From positions 51,701,658-51,765,657 of the forward strand of contig CM037777.1 of assembly GCA_021229015.1 (NCBI GenBank): a stretch of DNA of 64,000 nucleotides, given 5' to 3'. The translations under genes and the position numbers were made by a program. This document shows positions 1 to 12,090 of this stretch, in pieces. The DNA comes from Solen grandis (Eukaryota > Mollusca > Bivalvia > Adapedonta > Solenidae). Under the pieces are notes generated by a model. It was not told the origin of the DNA and made no database searches. It saw only the letters and a list, made by a program, of their open reading frames with translations. How positions within the stretch are numbered: position 1 is the first letter of the stretch; each line of letters opens with the position of its first letter.

Positions 1-1025
1 CGGGTAGAATGTTGAAAGCAGACAAGACTGTAGATAAAGCAGAACAGCCATATCTCGCTCAATCACTGGTAGATTAGTGTTAGGGCATGTCACCAGATCT
101 GTAAGCAGCAATATCACAACAAAGACAAATGATCCAAAGAGAGGTCAGCCAAGTTGTGATGGAAAAACTTAAGCTGTGTCCACTAGGATTACATTAAGAG
201 TATGTCAATGCTCGGTCACTATCGGATTTGTTGCCTCAGTGCACTCAGCGTCTTCTTCCAACTGTAGTAAGTTGAACGTTGCTATATGAGAGAAGTATTG
301 TTACATCGAATTCCAAAACAACACTTTCAGTAATATGCATTAATATAATTTTCTGTCCCTTCATGTTGCATACATAGTTCCGCAGTACGTCTGACCTTCT
401 GCTTTCGGACGACAACAGCATCGTAAACATAAATTAATAACGAAAATTATACATGTAAGCTAATCTCATTAAAACCATATCCTACCTGACGCTCACTAGA
501 TATAAGCGATCATATTACGACCAAACATAAACAGACGCTCGCATCGTAGCGTAGAATTTAATGTGATTATTAAGCTACTAATAGTTTTACAATTTTCTTT
601 TGTGACAACGGGACTTATTGACTTTCAGGTGGACTAGAATAATGCGGAAGTCATGCAAACGGCCAATGTGGAGATAATACCTGTTTATCCATTTGTGTAG
701 TTTATTATACATCTAGAGCTATGGAAAAGGTAAAAAGTTATTTGAGTTGATTTGAACAACGTATTATGCATTAAATTTAATACAGTATATATTTTTATGG
801 CGAAGAATTATGTGGGATAATGAAATCTGCGGATTAAAGCTAGGCTCGGAATGATTGTGTCATGGAATATAATTGAGGTTGTGTCGGTACTAGGATTTGC
901 ATGATATTTAGTTACTCGATCGCCTGACAATCGCCAGTTTGCTGTAATTCAATGTTTATTATCCAGGATAAATTTACTCTTTCAAATCACTCTTAACTTA
1001 CTTTATTGTATTGTTTTTCTTCTTG

Positions 1026-1063
<38 letters not shown>

Positions 1064-1600
1064 AAAAGAACAATCATTGAAATATTCCCTTCAAACAGCT
1101 CGTTCACAGTTGATCGGCAGAAATAAAAAAAAAGTGAAGACTCTTTCCTGACAGAGTAGGTGCACGTGGAAACGTTATTTTTCTTATATTCCGGTTAAAT
1201 ATATAATACGGTATCCCTTAACAAGTGCATGCTTGCTGCACCACGTGACACATTCCGCAACATGGTGTCTTCACAAGTCCCGGGTAGCTAATTTGTAAAT
1301 ATTCAGCCTGTGAAGTAAGCGCAAGTGCGAAGAGTGAATGTCATCAGTCATTAAACGGAAGACGGAAATGGAATCGAAATTCTTAACATAGGTTTTATGA
1401 TTCTAAATATAGATTTCATACCGTTAGTAACGCTATAGCTAGTAATGGACTAATCACCAATTCTTTTTTTACAGTCATGGATGACTGCATTGGTTGACCA
1501 TGCGTCCGTTGATTGAAATTGATGGTGGTTATTTATACACAGACTTCTTAAAATAAAATTCTCAGTCAATGGCCATCTGTGAACGAGCTGCTTTAATATC
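1..1600. other. Non-coding flank upstream of the HSPA12-like gene
   Basis: No exon with family similarity was recognised here on either strand. The stretch is AT-rich. It contains a short SINE-B fragment near 240-300 (its Pol III head is missing) and a CA microsatellite at about 1029-1061. The first exon of the HSPA12-like gene, with its start codon and promoter, should lie here or beyond the left edge, but no convincing ATG exon with a donor in the right phase could be picked. Confidence 0.5.
1029..1061. repeat. (CA)n microsatellite
   Basis: An uninterrupted run of CA dinucleotides, visible directly, flanked by unique AT-rich sequence. Confidence 0.95.
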
Positions 1601-1607
1601 GATGAAA

Positions 1608-1828
1608 AGTTTGTTTGTTTGTTTGTTTGTTGGGTTTTAAGTCCTACCGACAGTATTTCAGTTATTAGGAGAAGATGTCTACTTGAGACAGATATAGTGC
1701 TGCCACACTGCAGTATCACGCCGTAGACATGTGGCATGATACCACACCCAGTTACATTATCCTGACACCGGGCCAATCAGTCCTGAACTACCCTTATATG
1801 CTGAGCGCCAAGCAAGGGAGCTATAACA
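1608..1828 (-). mobile_element. tRNA-derived SINE, family A (3' part, reverse)
   Basis: Read on the - strand it matches the body of the copies at 3850 and 58533: GCTCAGCATATAAGG-like segment, the segment with GTGTGGTATCATGCCACATG, then the CTGTCTCAAGTAGACATC segment and a GTTT-rich tail (1608-1632). The tRNA-like head is missing, so this copy is 5'-truncated. Confidence 0.8.
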
Positions 1829-1970
1829 GAGCGCAATATCGATGAAAAAGCATTTAGAAAATGAATAAATAAAAATGGTACAGGCTGCCAGATAGTAATA
1901 GTTCATAAATAATCTACTCTTTTTCTAAATCAAATTACCATATTTAATATCACTATATTTAACGATCAAG

Positions 1971-2102
1971 GACTGGAACCTGGTTGTCGCCCTTGATATT
2001 GGCAGCACTTATTCCGGGTATGCCTGGCAATGGCGCCAGGATTTCCAGGCAAGCAAAAGAAGTGTCGAGTTTAATACGAACTGGGGAGCTGGGACAGTTC
2101 AG
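1971..2102 (+). CDS. HSPA12-like: HSPA12-like exon with phosphate-1 loop
   Basis: 44 codons, phase 0 at both ends. Acceptor is the AG of GATCAAG, donor is GTATTT. It encodes VVALDIGSTYSGYAWQW, the N-terminal ATP-binding loop of the actin/HSP70 fold. The frame upstream stays open without an ATG, so the initiator Met must be in an earlier exon. Confidence 0.85.
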
Positions 2103-5100
2103 GTATTTTGCCAGTTTTCCAATTTTAGTCTGTATTTGACGCATCATGTATTTATTGTTTTTATATGTCAAGTACAATATGTGTGAGGACTACAAATATC
2201 ACAGCCCCTCACCGCTGTGGGTTCGAAACCCGATAGTGACTTCGGATTTTTCATGTGAGGAAGCCTTCCAGCTGGCTTGCGGTAGATCGGTGGTTCTACC
2301 CAGGTACCTCTGTGTACTCGGGGTCTTCCTCCACCTGTAATTAGTGGGACGTCGCTATATGATTGAAATACTATCGCAGCGACGGTAAACCCCTATACAA
2401 CAACAACAACAACAACAACGTGTGTGAAGCTCTTATTTCCTTTATAACCTACCTTTGATCAATATATTGATGTATCTATCTAAAAGTAAAGACTTTGGGT
2501 CATGTTTCACGAAAAATAAATCTTAAGTAAAACCAAGTTATTTATATCGTATGTTATATTAGGTAAACTAAACCATTGGATGAACTGGTTGACGTCATCA
2601 ACTATGACTCAGATTACCAGTCATTCTAAGACACAAATTATGGATATTAACTCGCATGGGGTTCCACCAGTTTTACTAAATAAGTATGGCTTATAATGGC
2701 TAACCATCTAAAACGTGAAACGAAGAATAATGTAATCAAGACATTATTGATCATGTGGAAGATGCTATATCATTTAAATATATTGCGACAGTGCCTATTT
2801 CAAAATTGTTTGCACCTGCTCTTTTGCTCATTTCCTTCACTCTTTATTTATAATCACTAGGATTATACTTGGCTGCCCACATCTATTAATACATTTGGTC
2901 TAGTTTATTTTTTCTTTATATTGTTTTATAAAACACGTTTATTAACGCATTAATCAGACAAATTTACATTAAATGTACAATACATATTAATATTTATTAA
3001 GTGAAATTATTTGTTTTGTGATTTCCATATGTGCAATTCTTTGGTTTTCATTTGTTTATTTTGTCCAACAGCTTCACAAAACCAAGACATACTTGCTCAT
3101 GGACAAAAACAAAAAGGCTCTAAGTTTCGGACACGCTGCAGATGCGATGTTTTGCAAACTCTGTGATGAAAACGATCGCACATATATGGCAGAAAACTAT
3201 CGTTTCTTTAAGAACTTTAAGGGTCTTTTATACCAAAATAAAGTAAGTAAACATTTAATTAATTAACTGAGATCTTAATCTAACATGAGAAGAGTGTGCT
3301 AAATATTAGCTATGCCTCCGTCATTCGTCATTTAAGGTTTTGATGGCATCTCCTCTGAAACCAAAAGGCAGCAATCGGAGAAACCTGATATGGATGGTAT
3401 TTGTGTGGTCTTTTTAAATAGTCCCAAAACTTGATCAATGTTTCGACATGCATCAAAAAATATTTTGATACATCACTGTGTAAAATGGATATTCCCTAAG
3501 ACCAATGGTCACAATATAAATTCTTTTATATTCTAACCTATGACCTATAATTGCTGAAACACTTAACACTCCCTGAAAATGAGACCAGTTTTCTTAAATG
3601 TATAATCTACGAAATAAAGACAATTTCAAAATTCTTTTTTTTCCTAAACCAATGATAAGAATTATATTTTATTTTGTACAAATTTCCACCTCACAGCTCA
3701 AGAAGATATTGCTGAAACAGTGGCCATATAAGATTAAAATTAAAGCCAGATGGTCAAATCGTGAATCTGGTTGCCGTTGGTGGTCACCAGGTAAAATACA
3801 AAGTGACCTGTATAAATGTCCATTTGCTTACTTTATACTAAGATGAGCACCGGTCCCGGTGGCCGAGTGGTTAGAGCGTCCGCCCCGGAATCGCTAGGCC
3901 GTGGGTTCGATCCCGGCCGCGACATACCAAAGTCGTAAAAATGGTACTGGTATAGCTCCCTTGCTTGGCGCTCAGCAAATAAGGGCAGTTCCAGGACTGG
4001 TTGGCCCAGTGTTAGGATAATGTGACCGGATGTGGTATCATGCCACATGTCTACGGTGTGATACTGCAGTGTGGCAGCACTATATCTGTCTCAAGAAGGC
4101 ATCGTCTACAAATGACTGAAATACATGGGACGTTAAAAAAAACACGAAAAAAAGGTGGGACGGAAACAAAAAAAAACTAAGGTGGGTGACCTAAGGCCAC
4201 TTGCTTCAGTTGTTAACACATCTCTGAGTATTTATTTGTAAGAAATGCACAGCTAATAAGTCATAATATGTTATTATTTTTACTACAGAAATATAAATAT
4301 CAGCATATGTAACAAACACGTTTAGTATCAATATTTTGAAAACACAGAAATGAAAACAGCATTTATCAACTAGGTAACAAAGAAGACTCCACTAGAGGAT
4401 TTCCATCAGAAAGTATTGCCATTATTTGATGTAATGTCAGTATTTATCGGCGCATTGAAAGACGATTTCTTAAAAATGATGAAAGTCAAGGGACAAAATA
4501 TTCAACATGAAACGACGCGTTGGGTGGTAACTGTTCCAGCCATTTGGTCAGAGAGCTCAAAACTATTCATGAAAGATGCATCTTTAAAGGTATTTTTATT
4601 TGTTTTCATTTTCATTTAAAGCAGGTCGTTCACAGATGGTCATTGACTAAAAATTTATTTTTTAGCTTTATGTGTGTATTACGTCTATCAATAACTATCT
4701 ACAAACGCATGGCTACCAAATAGATCCACAACCTTACGTGTTTATAAAAAAGAAATAAGTGGTTTCCCAAGCACAGGCAGTACCGTCACAGACGGTATTG
4801 AAACTATATTTAGAATTATAAAAACCTATATTTAGATTTTCTATTTTCATTTGCCGTCACCTGGCTGATCACATTCATATCTATTTAGACCAGTTAAATG
4901 ATTGAAATTAAAATTGATCACTTTTATCATTAGATTTCACTGTGAATGTACATGTATATGAAATCGAAATACAAGTATTAGTCAATTTCATAAAAATCAG
5001 ATTCCGTATATTTGCTCATAAATCGATGTAGAATCGTGCAGAAGGTCGTCTTAGATCGTCTTGACCTTTGTGTAAGCCAATCAAATTTCTTTGTGTAAGA

Positions 5101-5205
5101 AGGTCGTCTTGACCTTTGTGTAAGCCAATCAAATAGGCGCCTACAAAATCGTTAGGTATAACCAGAGGAAGTAACTGTATCCATATACATGTGTGTGTGT
5201 GTGTG

Positions 5206-5269
<64 letters not shown>

Positions 5270-8200
5270 CAAATTACAAGATGGTATCCTGTTTGGAGAA
5301 CTACCACACTGTCCCGAGAGTACCAAATCAACTTATTTCTGTTCAGGCTTTAATTCTGGTATCCGTAATTTAGTAATAACTTTTTTTCACAGCAGTTTTT
5401 GATGCATCCATTTTAATTCTTTACCGAAGTCAGCTTCAATCGCGCTGTTTAATTGCTTTAAAATCGAGCACTTGTTTATGTATAATAATTACTACAAAGG
5501 TCAGTCTGACGTGACCTTTACTGCGATGTTGTCAGATCCTAATTGCGGATAGTTGAGGAGTTTATCGCAAGCGACGCGAAACGGAGCGCTGCGATAAATC
5601 CATAAAATTTAAAATGTAACCGATAAAATATTTCAGTTTTGTCACGTAGGCCATACTGCTTTGCCTTTGACCTCGCAACATGGAAACGCCTCACGTACGT
5701 GGTGTTTTAAGTACGGCTCAGAGTTGCTGGGATCATTTATATTTTTAGCTAACAAAACATGACGTAGTCTTCGCCGCCGTATAAAGCTCGTCAATATTGG
5801 TTTTTAGTCGCGTAGGCCCCATATTTTCTCCATCTCAAGATATCAAGGTTCATTTTATGCCATATATTTTTTTTTAAATTTTGAACGAAATACAAGCATT
5901 TCATTGGACGATTAAGTTGGAAAAACTGTAACTAATACTTACATGCATTTGTACTGAGATGTTTACGATTTCAGTGTGGAATCAAACCAGAAAACCTCCT
6001 TATCGCCCTTGAACCGGAAGCTGCTGCATTGTACTGTCTCCAGCTCCCGGATGAGGAGAGAAAAGCAATGAATAATTTCGGCAATCCTGGTGACAAATTC
6101 CTGTCTGTTGATCTCGGAGGTAAGTGGAAAAAAACTAAATGAGAAGTGTGTGAAATAATTAAGCTAATACATTTCTAACACCGACACCTTTATAATGCCA
6201 TCTAGTTTAATCATTTGTTAACGTTAATATATTTCGGTCAAATTTTGAACATAAATGACTGAACGCATTGGTGAAAAAAAACTGTAAAATCCATATTCAC
6301 AAAATGGATTAACGCAAAATTCTAGCAATTTGAAAAGTCAGATAAACACAAAACAGTTTGTGCGTCCGAGTCACTGGCACTAGAACCGCATACCCTCGTC
6401 CCTTCTTTTTTCTCCTGCATTGCATATGTACGTATATACCCTCGTCCTGTTTTTTCTCTTTCATTACATATGTAATTTAGGAGAAAAAGAAGGGATGGAG
6501 GTATGCGGTTCTAGTGCCAGTGGTCCAAGTAATAAAAACTTCGTGTGACCATGTGTCGCGGTCTTGAAATGATCTCGAAGATGATCTGTAATGATTTTCG
6601 CATCCCATGCATGTGTTAAGGCTGTTTCGGTTCATCATCAACTCTATCTGTGCGCTAAAAGTTCCGCCGAAGGCAAAACCTGTAAAGAAAAGATCTCAGT
6701 GATAAATGTACATTGTATTGGAACATATCGTAAATATATTTACATATATTTTAAATACATACATTTGCAGTAATAATATCGTTATCTATATAGAATCTGA
6801 ACGAATGTCTGGCTTGAAACATGCCGATTGCGACGTCGCGCATTTGGATATTCATTGTAACAATAACACTATTTAAAAAAGATAAATCACACGCATGTCT
6901 TTTATCTAGAATAATAAATGAAAAAAAAGATGTATTTGCTTACCAACATTTACTTTGCAAAATGTTAAAATCGTGCACATGCCAGACGCAAAACTGCTGG
7001 TTTAAAAGATTTTATAATTTATGTACATCTTATGTAACCAAACAACTTTATGTAAAATTTCAAGATACTATGTAATTCATTGAACTATATTCGAGAAAAT
7101 ATAATTCAAAGAGTGTCGGGTTTGAAATAGCTCTAAATGTATGCTGCCGTTTGCGCTTACTGTCCCTTGTTGATCCATCTTACGCACATATAAATGTTAT
7201 ATTGTGGACTTATGTCTGACGTGACGAGTCGAATGTTTTTAGCATGTCACCATGTTCTATGTTTTGAAGGTTGTACCACTGATATCACTGCTATAAAAGT
7301 TCGCCGAGACGGGCGTCTTGAGGAGCTTCCTGGTAGTACAGGGGATATTGCCGGGGGTCAGAATATCAACGACGCGTTTTTCCAACACTGCACAGAAGTT
7401 TTTGAAGGCGATGCATGGTTCAATACAGTTACCGCGGAAAATTCAAGCTCATTGATGGAAATGGAAAATGATTTTGAACAGAAAAAAGTCCAAATTGGCT
7501 CTGACGTCACATCTAAAGAGTTTATCGGCCTCCAAATACCCCCAAATATGTCTATTAAGCTGAACAAAAAAGAAATAAAACTGAAGACAGACGATGAATC
7601 AAAAACTCGATTTAAAGAAAATAAGGGTCGTTTTTCGTTTCAGTGTGATTTTATTAGAAACGAATTATTTGGTGAAACTGTCAAAATGGTGATAGAATCT
7701 ATAGACAAGGTCTTCAAGATGCACTCATCGAATGGTATCAGAACTCTACTCCTAGTAGGTGGATTTTCAGAATCAAAATATGTTGTAGATAAAGTGAGAG
7801 ACCACATTTCTAAAAAGCATCCAGGAGTTCGTGTATGTGTGCCATCTTCACCCAGTCGAGCTGTGCTTCATGGAGCTGTACTGTTTGGACATAACCCGTT
7901 AATATTTCACAGTCGTATTGCGAGAGCAACTTTTGGATTAAAAACAAATCGTTTGTTCGATCACAAAAAACACGATGGCAGAAAAAAGTGGAAACATGGA
8001 GAAACAGGTGAAGACTGGTGTGGGGACATTTTTTGTGTTCACGTCAAGCGAGGCGAGTCTGTAATGGTAAACAGTCCTCAGCCAACCCAAAAGTATAACC
8101 CTAAGTATGAGAAGCAAACAACCATGACAGTACCTATCTATTCTTCAATTAAAGAAAATCCAAGCTATGTAACAGATGATGGATGCAACTGGGTAGCAGA

Positions 8201-8354
8201 TATTGTCGTTGACATTCCGGATACAACTGGAGGAACTAAGAGAGAAGTTTCAGTAACAATGATATACGGCGGAACGGAACTGAGGGTTGTGGCAGAGAAC
8301 GTAAAGACAGGGTTTCAGTACGAACAGAAGGTTAGTTTTGATGTGAACCCTTGA
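1971..8354 (+). CDS. HSPA12-like: HSPA12-like heat shock protein 70 family ATPase (join of five exons; start exon not found)
   Basis: Exons 1971-2102, 3072-3242, 4374-4589, 5975-6119 and 7270-8354 join in one frame to 582 codons plus stop, with GT-AG introns. Every junction keeps phase. The product is the actin/HSP70-fold ATPase typical of HSPA12 proteins, without the classic HSP70 peptide-binding C-terminus. Visible motifs: phosphate-1 loop ALDIGSTYSGYAW (residues ~7-19), the WVVTVPAIWSESS segment that replaces HSP70's ITVPAYF, IALEPEAAALYC, phosphate-2 FLSVDLGGCTTD and the adenosine motif LLLVGGFSESK (~335-345). HSPA12 proteins are usually 600-690 aa, so only a short N-terminal piece is missing. 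Phosphate-2 normally reads DxGGGTxD; here one Gly is Cys. HSP70/HSPA12 genes are known to be expanded in bivalves, and a stress or immune role is plausible but not shown. The first three junctions are phase 0 and the last is phase 1. Family call is firm; A versus B orthology is not assignable. Confidence 0.9.
2190..2420 (+). mobile_element. tRNA-derived SINE, family B (head shortened)
   Basis: From CTGTGGGTTCGAAACCCG (B-box) it runs through TTCATGTGAGGAAGCCTTCC, GGTCTTCCTCCACCTGTAATTAG, CGTCGCTATATGA and ends in a (CAA)n tail at 2398-2420. It shares this order with copies at 26006 and 28688 (reverse). It sits in HSPA12 intron 1 of the visible gene. Confidence 0.85.
3072..3242 (+). CDS. HSPA12-like: HSPA12-like exon
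   Basis: 57 codons, phase 0 both ends; acceptor TTTTGTCCAACAG, donor GTAAGT. Encodes the conserved segment KTYLLMDKNKKALSFGHAA, corresponding to the 'T.LLL....FGY.A' stretch of HSPA12 proteins, followed by YRFFKNFKGLLY. Confidence 0.9.
3850..4141 (+). mobile_element. tRNA-derived SINE, family A, near full length
   Basis: Begins with a Pol III promoter: A-box GTGGCCGAGTGGTTAGAGCG and B-box GGGTTCGATCC, then GACATACCAAAGTCGTAAAAA, the GCGCTCAGCAAATAAGGG segment, GGTATCATGCCACATG, CTGTCTCAAG, and an A-rich tail. It is a good reference copy for the other family A insertions here. Located in an HSPA12 intron, sense orientation. Confidence 0.9.
4374..4589 (+). CDS. HSPA12-like: HSPA12-like exon with VTVPAIW motif
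   Basis: 72 codons, phase 0 at both ends; acceptor TTATCAACTAG, donor GTATTT. Encodes the alpha-helical segment LFDVMSVFIGALKD and then TRWVVTVPAIWSESSKLFMK, the HSPA12 counterpart of the HSP70 VPAYF segment. Confidence 0.92.
5040..5135 (+). repeat. Short direct duplication
   Basis: The phrase GTCTTGACCTTTGTGTAAGC followed by CAATCAAAT occurs twice about 50 bp apart. Unremarkable local tandem duplication in an intron. Confidence 0.8.
5189..5266. repeat. Compound (GT)n(TA)n microsatellite
   Basis: A GT run passes directly into a TA run of more than 40 bp. Self-complementary and expected to be unstable; it lies in the third visible intron of the HSPA12-like gene. Confidence 0.95.
5975..6119 (+). 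CDS. HSPA12-like: HSPA12-like exon with EPEAAALYC and start of phosphate-2
   Basis: 48 codons plus one base (phase 1 donor GTAAGT; acceptor GATTTCAG). Encodes IALEPEAAALYC, the counterpart of the HSP70 NEPTAAALAY segment, and FLSVDLG, the first half of the phosphate-2 loop, which the intron splits. Confidence 0.93.
6372..6522. mobile_element. Hairpin MITE, hAT-like
   Basis: About 43-bp inverted arms: CACTGGCACTAGAACCGCAT at the left and its complement at the right (ATGCGGTTCTAGTGCCAGTG). Flanked by GTCCGAGT (6364-6371) and GTCCAAGT (6523-6530), an 8-bp target duplication with one mismatch. An 8-bp duplication is what hAT elements make. No coding capacity. Confidence 0.85.
7270..8354 (+). CDS. 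HSPA12-like: HSPA12-like terminal exon
   Basis: Large last exon, 360 codons and TGA. Acceptor TATGTTTTGAAG. Completes the phosphate-2 loop as GGCTTDITAIKV, then IAGGQNINDAFFQHC, RLRF-like helices, the adenosine-binding LLLVGGFSESKYVV and a beta-rich C-terminus ending FDVNP. The 26 codons before 7270 in the same open frame are intronic. Confidence 0.93.
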
Positions 8355-9601
8355 TTTTGTTTAAAGAAAAAGAAAAAAAAATAGAGATCAAAACTTAAAT
8401 GTTCCTTATGCGATTAACATTGATACTATACCGGTATGATTTCTATATGACTTTACAGAAAAACATTAATATTAGAAGAAAAAAATGTCATCAGAAAAAT
8501 ACATCAGAAAGTTTATGGCCTCGCCCTTTTTTTCTTTTCCCAAGGCATCAACCAAGAAAATGCATGAAGACATGAAGAATACTCTCCGTGATGACTGTCT
8601 TTCATATTCTGGTATTAATAATATGGATGTAAAGCTCAAGAAACTTAATGTGGGAGAACATTATAGAGAAACGGAGGCGGAAAATCAAACACCCTCTTGC
8701 AACAGGACATCGCATCTGCCTGCACAAGATGCTGTATAGCTGCAGTAACTGAGTGTAGTTTCGATATTTTTCCTCATCCGTATTGAATTGACCTGATTTT
8801 ACTTATTTCCAAAAACAAAAATCAGAACTGAGGAAAGGAATTTTGTCAGTGAAAATGAAATCATTTGGCCTGTTGAGGCATTTTAGACCGTCATTGATGG
8901 AGTCAAGATGAACACTCATTCCGGGATGGCATCATCGGAAAAAAAAGTTTTGAATTAAAAGGTGATATTATGGTAATAAGGCATTTCACATCCGGGTTTT
9001 TTTTTCTCATAAGGTTAAGCCAAGAACCTTTTTGGATTTGCATATATCACACATGTACAATGTCACACATCATACAAAATTACGGAAAATGTAGTCTTCG
9101 TACTAAAAGTGTCATTAATTAAACTACTATACGTGTAGTTATAAATAGTGCCTAAATAGAAATTTTACAAATTATGAAAAATCAGACATGTCAATGGCGT
9201 TAGAATAGAAATATTATGAAAGAAAAATTCTCTCGCTTGTTGAAATTAATATTTTTTTTCCTTCTTGCTGCAATATCTTATAAATATCATGCGGATTCCA
9301 GAATGCTAAAAAGGAAAATTCCATTCATTTTAGAATAGAATTTACGTACGCCATATGACATATTGTATAGAGACATGTTCATAACCATTTTTCATGCCTC
9401 TAATTCATGAAACATTTCTTAAGTTTATCCCCAAGCATTGCCTGTTAATAGTATTGAGGTAATATTATATATTTAGCAGAAATCATAACTTTACTGGCCA
9501 TTTTCTTTTAAATTATAATATTGTTGAAATCAGAAATACTATGTTAGTGAGATTATTGGATGTGTTTTGCATTGAACAACGTAGATGTATTATATAACTT
9601 T

Positions 9602-9607
9602 AATAAA
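9602..9607 (+). terminator. Candidate poly(A) signal for the HSPA12-like gene
   Basis: First AATAAA after the stop codon, about 1.25 kb downstream. A variant ATTAAA occurs earlier at about 8954-8959, so the true 3' end is uncertain. Confidence 0.3.
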
Positions 9608-10717
9608 GAAAATGTATATGATTCGCTAGATGGCAACCTTTATAGGAGACAGTGATCGAGCATTAGATGCCACAATTTAGCGCGTGGTATACACTGCTTA
9701 TTTGTTTATGTCTCTAGTACAGTTATAATCGTGTCTTTTATATTTATGCTTTACAAACTCATTATATCTCAAAATGATTACACTTTCATAAAAAAAAATG
9801 AAATTGACATGTTGTTGACTAACGCAAACAAATGTACATAGTGCGCAGATACCTGCTGTGAGATAGCAATGATAATGTTAACAAAATCTTGCCAGTTAAT
9901 ATTTTGTATGGATGTCAAATTACTTATAATGTTTAATTTGCATTGGCAAGTAGTCCCGAAGAAGGTCCATAATCGAAAATAATTTGAATATTTGAAAAAC
10001 TGTCGCCGAATCACAACTTGAAAGTCATCACTTTATGTACTCGTGATAAGTTAACGGAGACATAAGAAAGGTGTGTGGAAAACGTCAAAAAATGACGAAG
10101 ATATGCAGGATATGCAAATCAAGTGATCAATTGAATGAAGTTAAATCTGTTGTGAAAGATTCTTTCTTAATTATGCATTGTAATAATGTTGTCGTCAACA
10201 CATATTTACAAGTTCTTAACAAATCAGTAACAAACATTTTGCTTTTCTGTCCGAATAATATACACAGCTTTTGGAGGAATAATAGCCTTTGAATTCAAAT
10301 GTAATAATAATTTAGTCTCTCATGAGCATTTAGCCTATTTTATTTTTGTCTGGCAATAAGTGTCTTTCTAGTGCTTATTTAGGACAGTGATTCAAGTTTA
10401 AAACTTGTATGTTGCATATATTTTCAAATATGTCGAATGTTCTTATGAATATGGATTGAGTGTGAGATTGTGTTCACATGGGTGAGTTAATGTGTAAACA
10501 TGCTGCACGATATGTTTACTTGTAATAATAGCATATGTTACATATTTCTATCTTATTTTTCCATGTCTCATTTTTACGTTCAGTACCTCAGTATTTCAGT
10601 ACGATTCGTTTAAGTGCTGCTGCTGTATAATTGTATATACATGTATAAGCTTTCGGCGTACAGGAGGAAAAACAGGCATATTATATTATTTTACATGCTC
10701 ATCTCACAGAAGCGACT

Positions 10718-11003
10718 TCCTCTCATCCGCCTCGGGAGCTGGAGGTCATGGGTTCGATCCCCGGCCGCGACATACCAAAGTCGTAAAAAATGGAACTGGC
10801 ATAGCTCCCTTGGCGCTCAGCATATAAGGGCAGTTCCAGGGCTGGTTGGCCCGGTGTCAGGATAATGTGACTGTGTGTGGTATCATGCCATATGTCTACG
10901 GCGTGATGCTGCAGTGTGACAGCACTATATCTGTCTCAATTAGACATCGTCTCCAAATGACTGAAATACTGTCGGTGGAATATTAAACCCAACAAGCAAA
11001 CGT
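10718..11003 (+). mobile_element. SINE, family A
   Basis: Contains the truncated tRNA head (CTCATCCGCCTCGGGAGC, B-box GGGTTCGATCC), the CATACCAAAGTCGTAAAAAA segment and the full body to the CCCAACAAGCAAAC tail. A family B copy follows directly. Confidence 0.88.
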
Positions 11004-11165
11004 CCCCTCACTGCTGTGGATTCGAGTCCCGATTTGACAACATGGGTTTTGCCATGTTAGGAAGCCTTCAAGTAGTCTTGCGGTTGGTAGTTCTCTGTGC
11101 ACTCGGGTCCTCCCTGCAACTGTAATTACTTGACATCGCTATTTGATTGAAATACTGTAACCGTT
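11004..11165 (+). mobile_element. SINE, family B, abutting a family A copy
   Basis: Begins CCCCTCACTGCTGTGGATTC and runs through GAAGCCTTCAAG, GGTCCTCCCTGCAACTGTAATTA and CATCGCTATTTGATTGAAATACTGT. Placed immediately after the A-family tail, giving a composite insertion. Confidence 0.8.
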
Positions 11166-11969
11166 ATGCATGTATGTTGAGGCAGAATGGTATGTGATTG
11201 TAAAACGAATATACTGTACTATGAAAGAAAATAAAGAAGTATAAAATCTATTGTCTATTCATTTTTTATTATGCGTTTTTAAAACGCTTCTTGGTAAAAT
11301 GATTTTGAATGAATTACCTTATTTCAGAAATTATATTTAGATGGAGCAAATGAACAACCAATAATTATATGATTCTGACGTACAATTAAGTAATAAATGC
11401 TGGCCGCCTCAGTGTTTTTGGGTGTTTAGAAATGCAAATGGTTTTATATAAATACAGTACGATTATCTTGTTTTTATTTATTTTTTATGTCATTTTTTCA
11501 CCATATCATGACATGATTCAAATTGTAAATCTCTCTTCTCTCTATATATCTCTTTTAATTCTATTCGTTTTTGTTTTATAGACGCCCAAGCTTGAATTCC
11601 GCAAATCCTGATAAGCGTGAAGTAATACTTTAATTCTCTGGTTTGAATTTTTTCTTTCGTGTTCATTAACATAGATACCAAAATTTCTATATCAATATCT
11701 TATTTTGCAACAAATACTGTAAGTTATAAAAGGTAATATTTTATGTCAGTCTAGTCATTTACTTGAATATTTATGAAACTGTGGAATGTGCTTTTACCTT
11801 ATCTAGAAATATTAATATTACTCAGCGGTAAGTATTTATTTAAGTATTAGGAAGGATGTGGAAGGGAAACAGATAAATAGTGAAACTTATACATAAATGA
11901 ACAAAAAACTGCAGCACACAGTTAATGGACCTAGTGATATTCTGACGTGTTTATTACTATAAAACTTTT

Positions 11970-12090
11970 TATTTTACATCGATTGAGAAACAAGTCCTTA
12001 CAACTTATACTAACCCCTCTCGACGGTTCCTGGGTTGGACCAGTACTTGACGGCTGGAAAGGTAATGAAAAATACTTGCCCACAACCGGG
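11970..12090 (-). mobile_element. SINE, family C
   Basis: Shares CGATTGAGAAACAAGTCCTTACA, CCCCTCTCGACGGTTCCTGG and GACCAGTACTTG with copies at 35462, 49668 and 63706. On the - strand those copies end in a GGGTTCGAA B-box, so the family is tRNA-derived. The tRNA part is lost in this copy. Confidence 0.7.

Noticed and set aside
1959..2177. 72-codon - strand ORF
   Set aside because: It is the antisense shadow of the HSPA12 phosphate-1 exon, which has the correct motif on the + strand.
3598..3846. Possible extra HSPA12 exon near 3696 (acceptor-like TCACAG)
   Set aside because: Exons at 3072 and 4374 join in phase with continuous family similarity, leaving no missing segment.
8485..8739. 84-codon ORF downstream of the HSPA12 stop
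   Set aside because: No recognisable domain; could be 3' UTR. The HSPA12 C-terminus is already complete.
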